Source: Micrococcales bacterium (lineage in GTDB: Bacteria > Actinomycetota > Actinomycetes > Actinomycetales > Microbacteriaceae). From it: DNA of 64,000 nucleotides. Below are positions 63,971 through 64,000 of the stretch, piece after piece. The stretch spans positions 6,796-70,795 of the forward strand of contig JAHEGC010000006.1 in NCBI GenBank assembly GCA_024639965.1. Direction: 5' to 3'. The notes beneath the pieces are model-generated. The model worked only from the letters and a program-made list of their open reading frames with translations. It did not search any database and was not told the DNA's origin. The translations under genes were made by a program, and so were the position numbers. The first letter of the stretch is position 1; every line of letters starts with the position of its first letter.

Positions 63971-64000
63971 GAGGCGCCTAACTATTTCGGTACAAAAACC

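Noticed and set aside
1-64000. Insertion sequences, prophage, toxin-antitoxin or defence systems.
   Set aside because: No transposase, integrase, phage structural, restriction or toxin gene was seen on either strand. Gene order and overlaps look undisturbed except at the tRNA-Ala repeat array.

Overview
The window comes from a high-GC actinobacterium, most likely a member of the Microbacteriaceae (order Micrococcales) with a compact genome. Evidence for this is the very dense packing with many 4-base ATGA/GTGA overlaps, the frequent GTG starts, the actinobacterial gene orders (lepA-hemW-hrcA-dnaJ; rplU-rpmA-obgE-proBA-nadD-rsfS; ileS-folC-DUF4233-ndk), a type 2 (eukaryote-like) IleRS behind a short T-box leader, and LAxTG-type surface protein ends. 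The family assignment is inference; no rRNA gene is present.

Layout. 1-10425 (minus): lepA, a small membrane gene and ribF, then a deoxyribose-phosphate aldolase with an N-terminal DNA-binding domain, two aldehyde dehydrogenase genes (the second lacks the catalytic half), truB, a membrane gene, hemW, and hrcA-dnaJ behind a CIRCE operator. 10623-19843: rpsT with a long Lys/Ala/Pro tail, holA, comEC-comEA, leuS, and a divergent pabB / pabC-dedA pair. 19840-30368: a TetR regulator, an App1-like phosphatase, purU, a luciferase-like oxidoreductase, pdxH, and an IclR regulator beside the complete histidine-degradation set hutH-hutU-hutI with convergent hutG. 30390-38325: two paralogous secreted proteins, a glutaryl-CoA dehydrogenase-like gene, an HxlR/DoxX pair, a sugar ABC transporter without its own ATPase, and a tRNA-Ala followed by a tandem array that repeats the 3' end of the tRNA. 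38387-46519: the ribosome, proline and NAD genes from rsfS to rne. 46801-63970: a VKOR-family protein, ndk-DUF4233-folC-ileS, an MFS transporter, tspO, valS, a GNAT, a sorted surface protein, clpX, a CopC-domain protein and a large C-type-lectin/FN3 surface protein.

Functionally this is mostly housekeeping (translation, folate, proline, NAD, competence-type DNA uptake) with catabolic modules for histidine, deoxyribose and a sugar. Many transcription units look leaderless: a TANNNT box ends 6 or 7 bases before the start codon at eleven genes.

Points most worth following up are the tRNA-Ala repeat array (37975-38252), the HTH-DeoC fusion with repeated TTGCGC motifs in its own promoter, the mirror-image leaderless promoters of pabB and pabC packed into 12 bases, and the three LacI-type sites in front of the sugar-binding protein gene.
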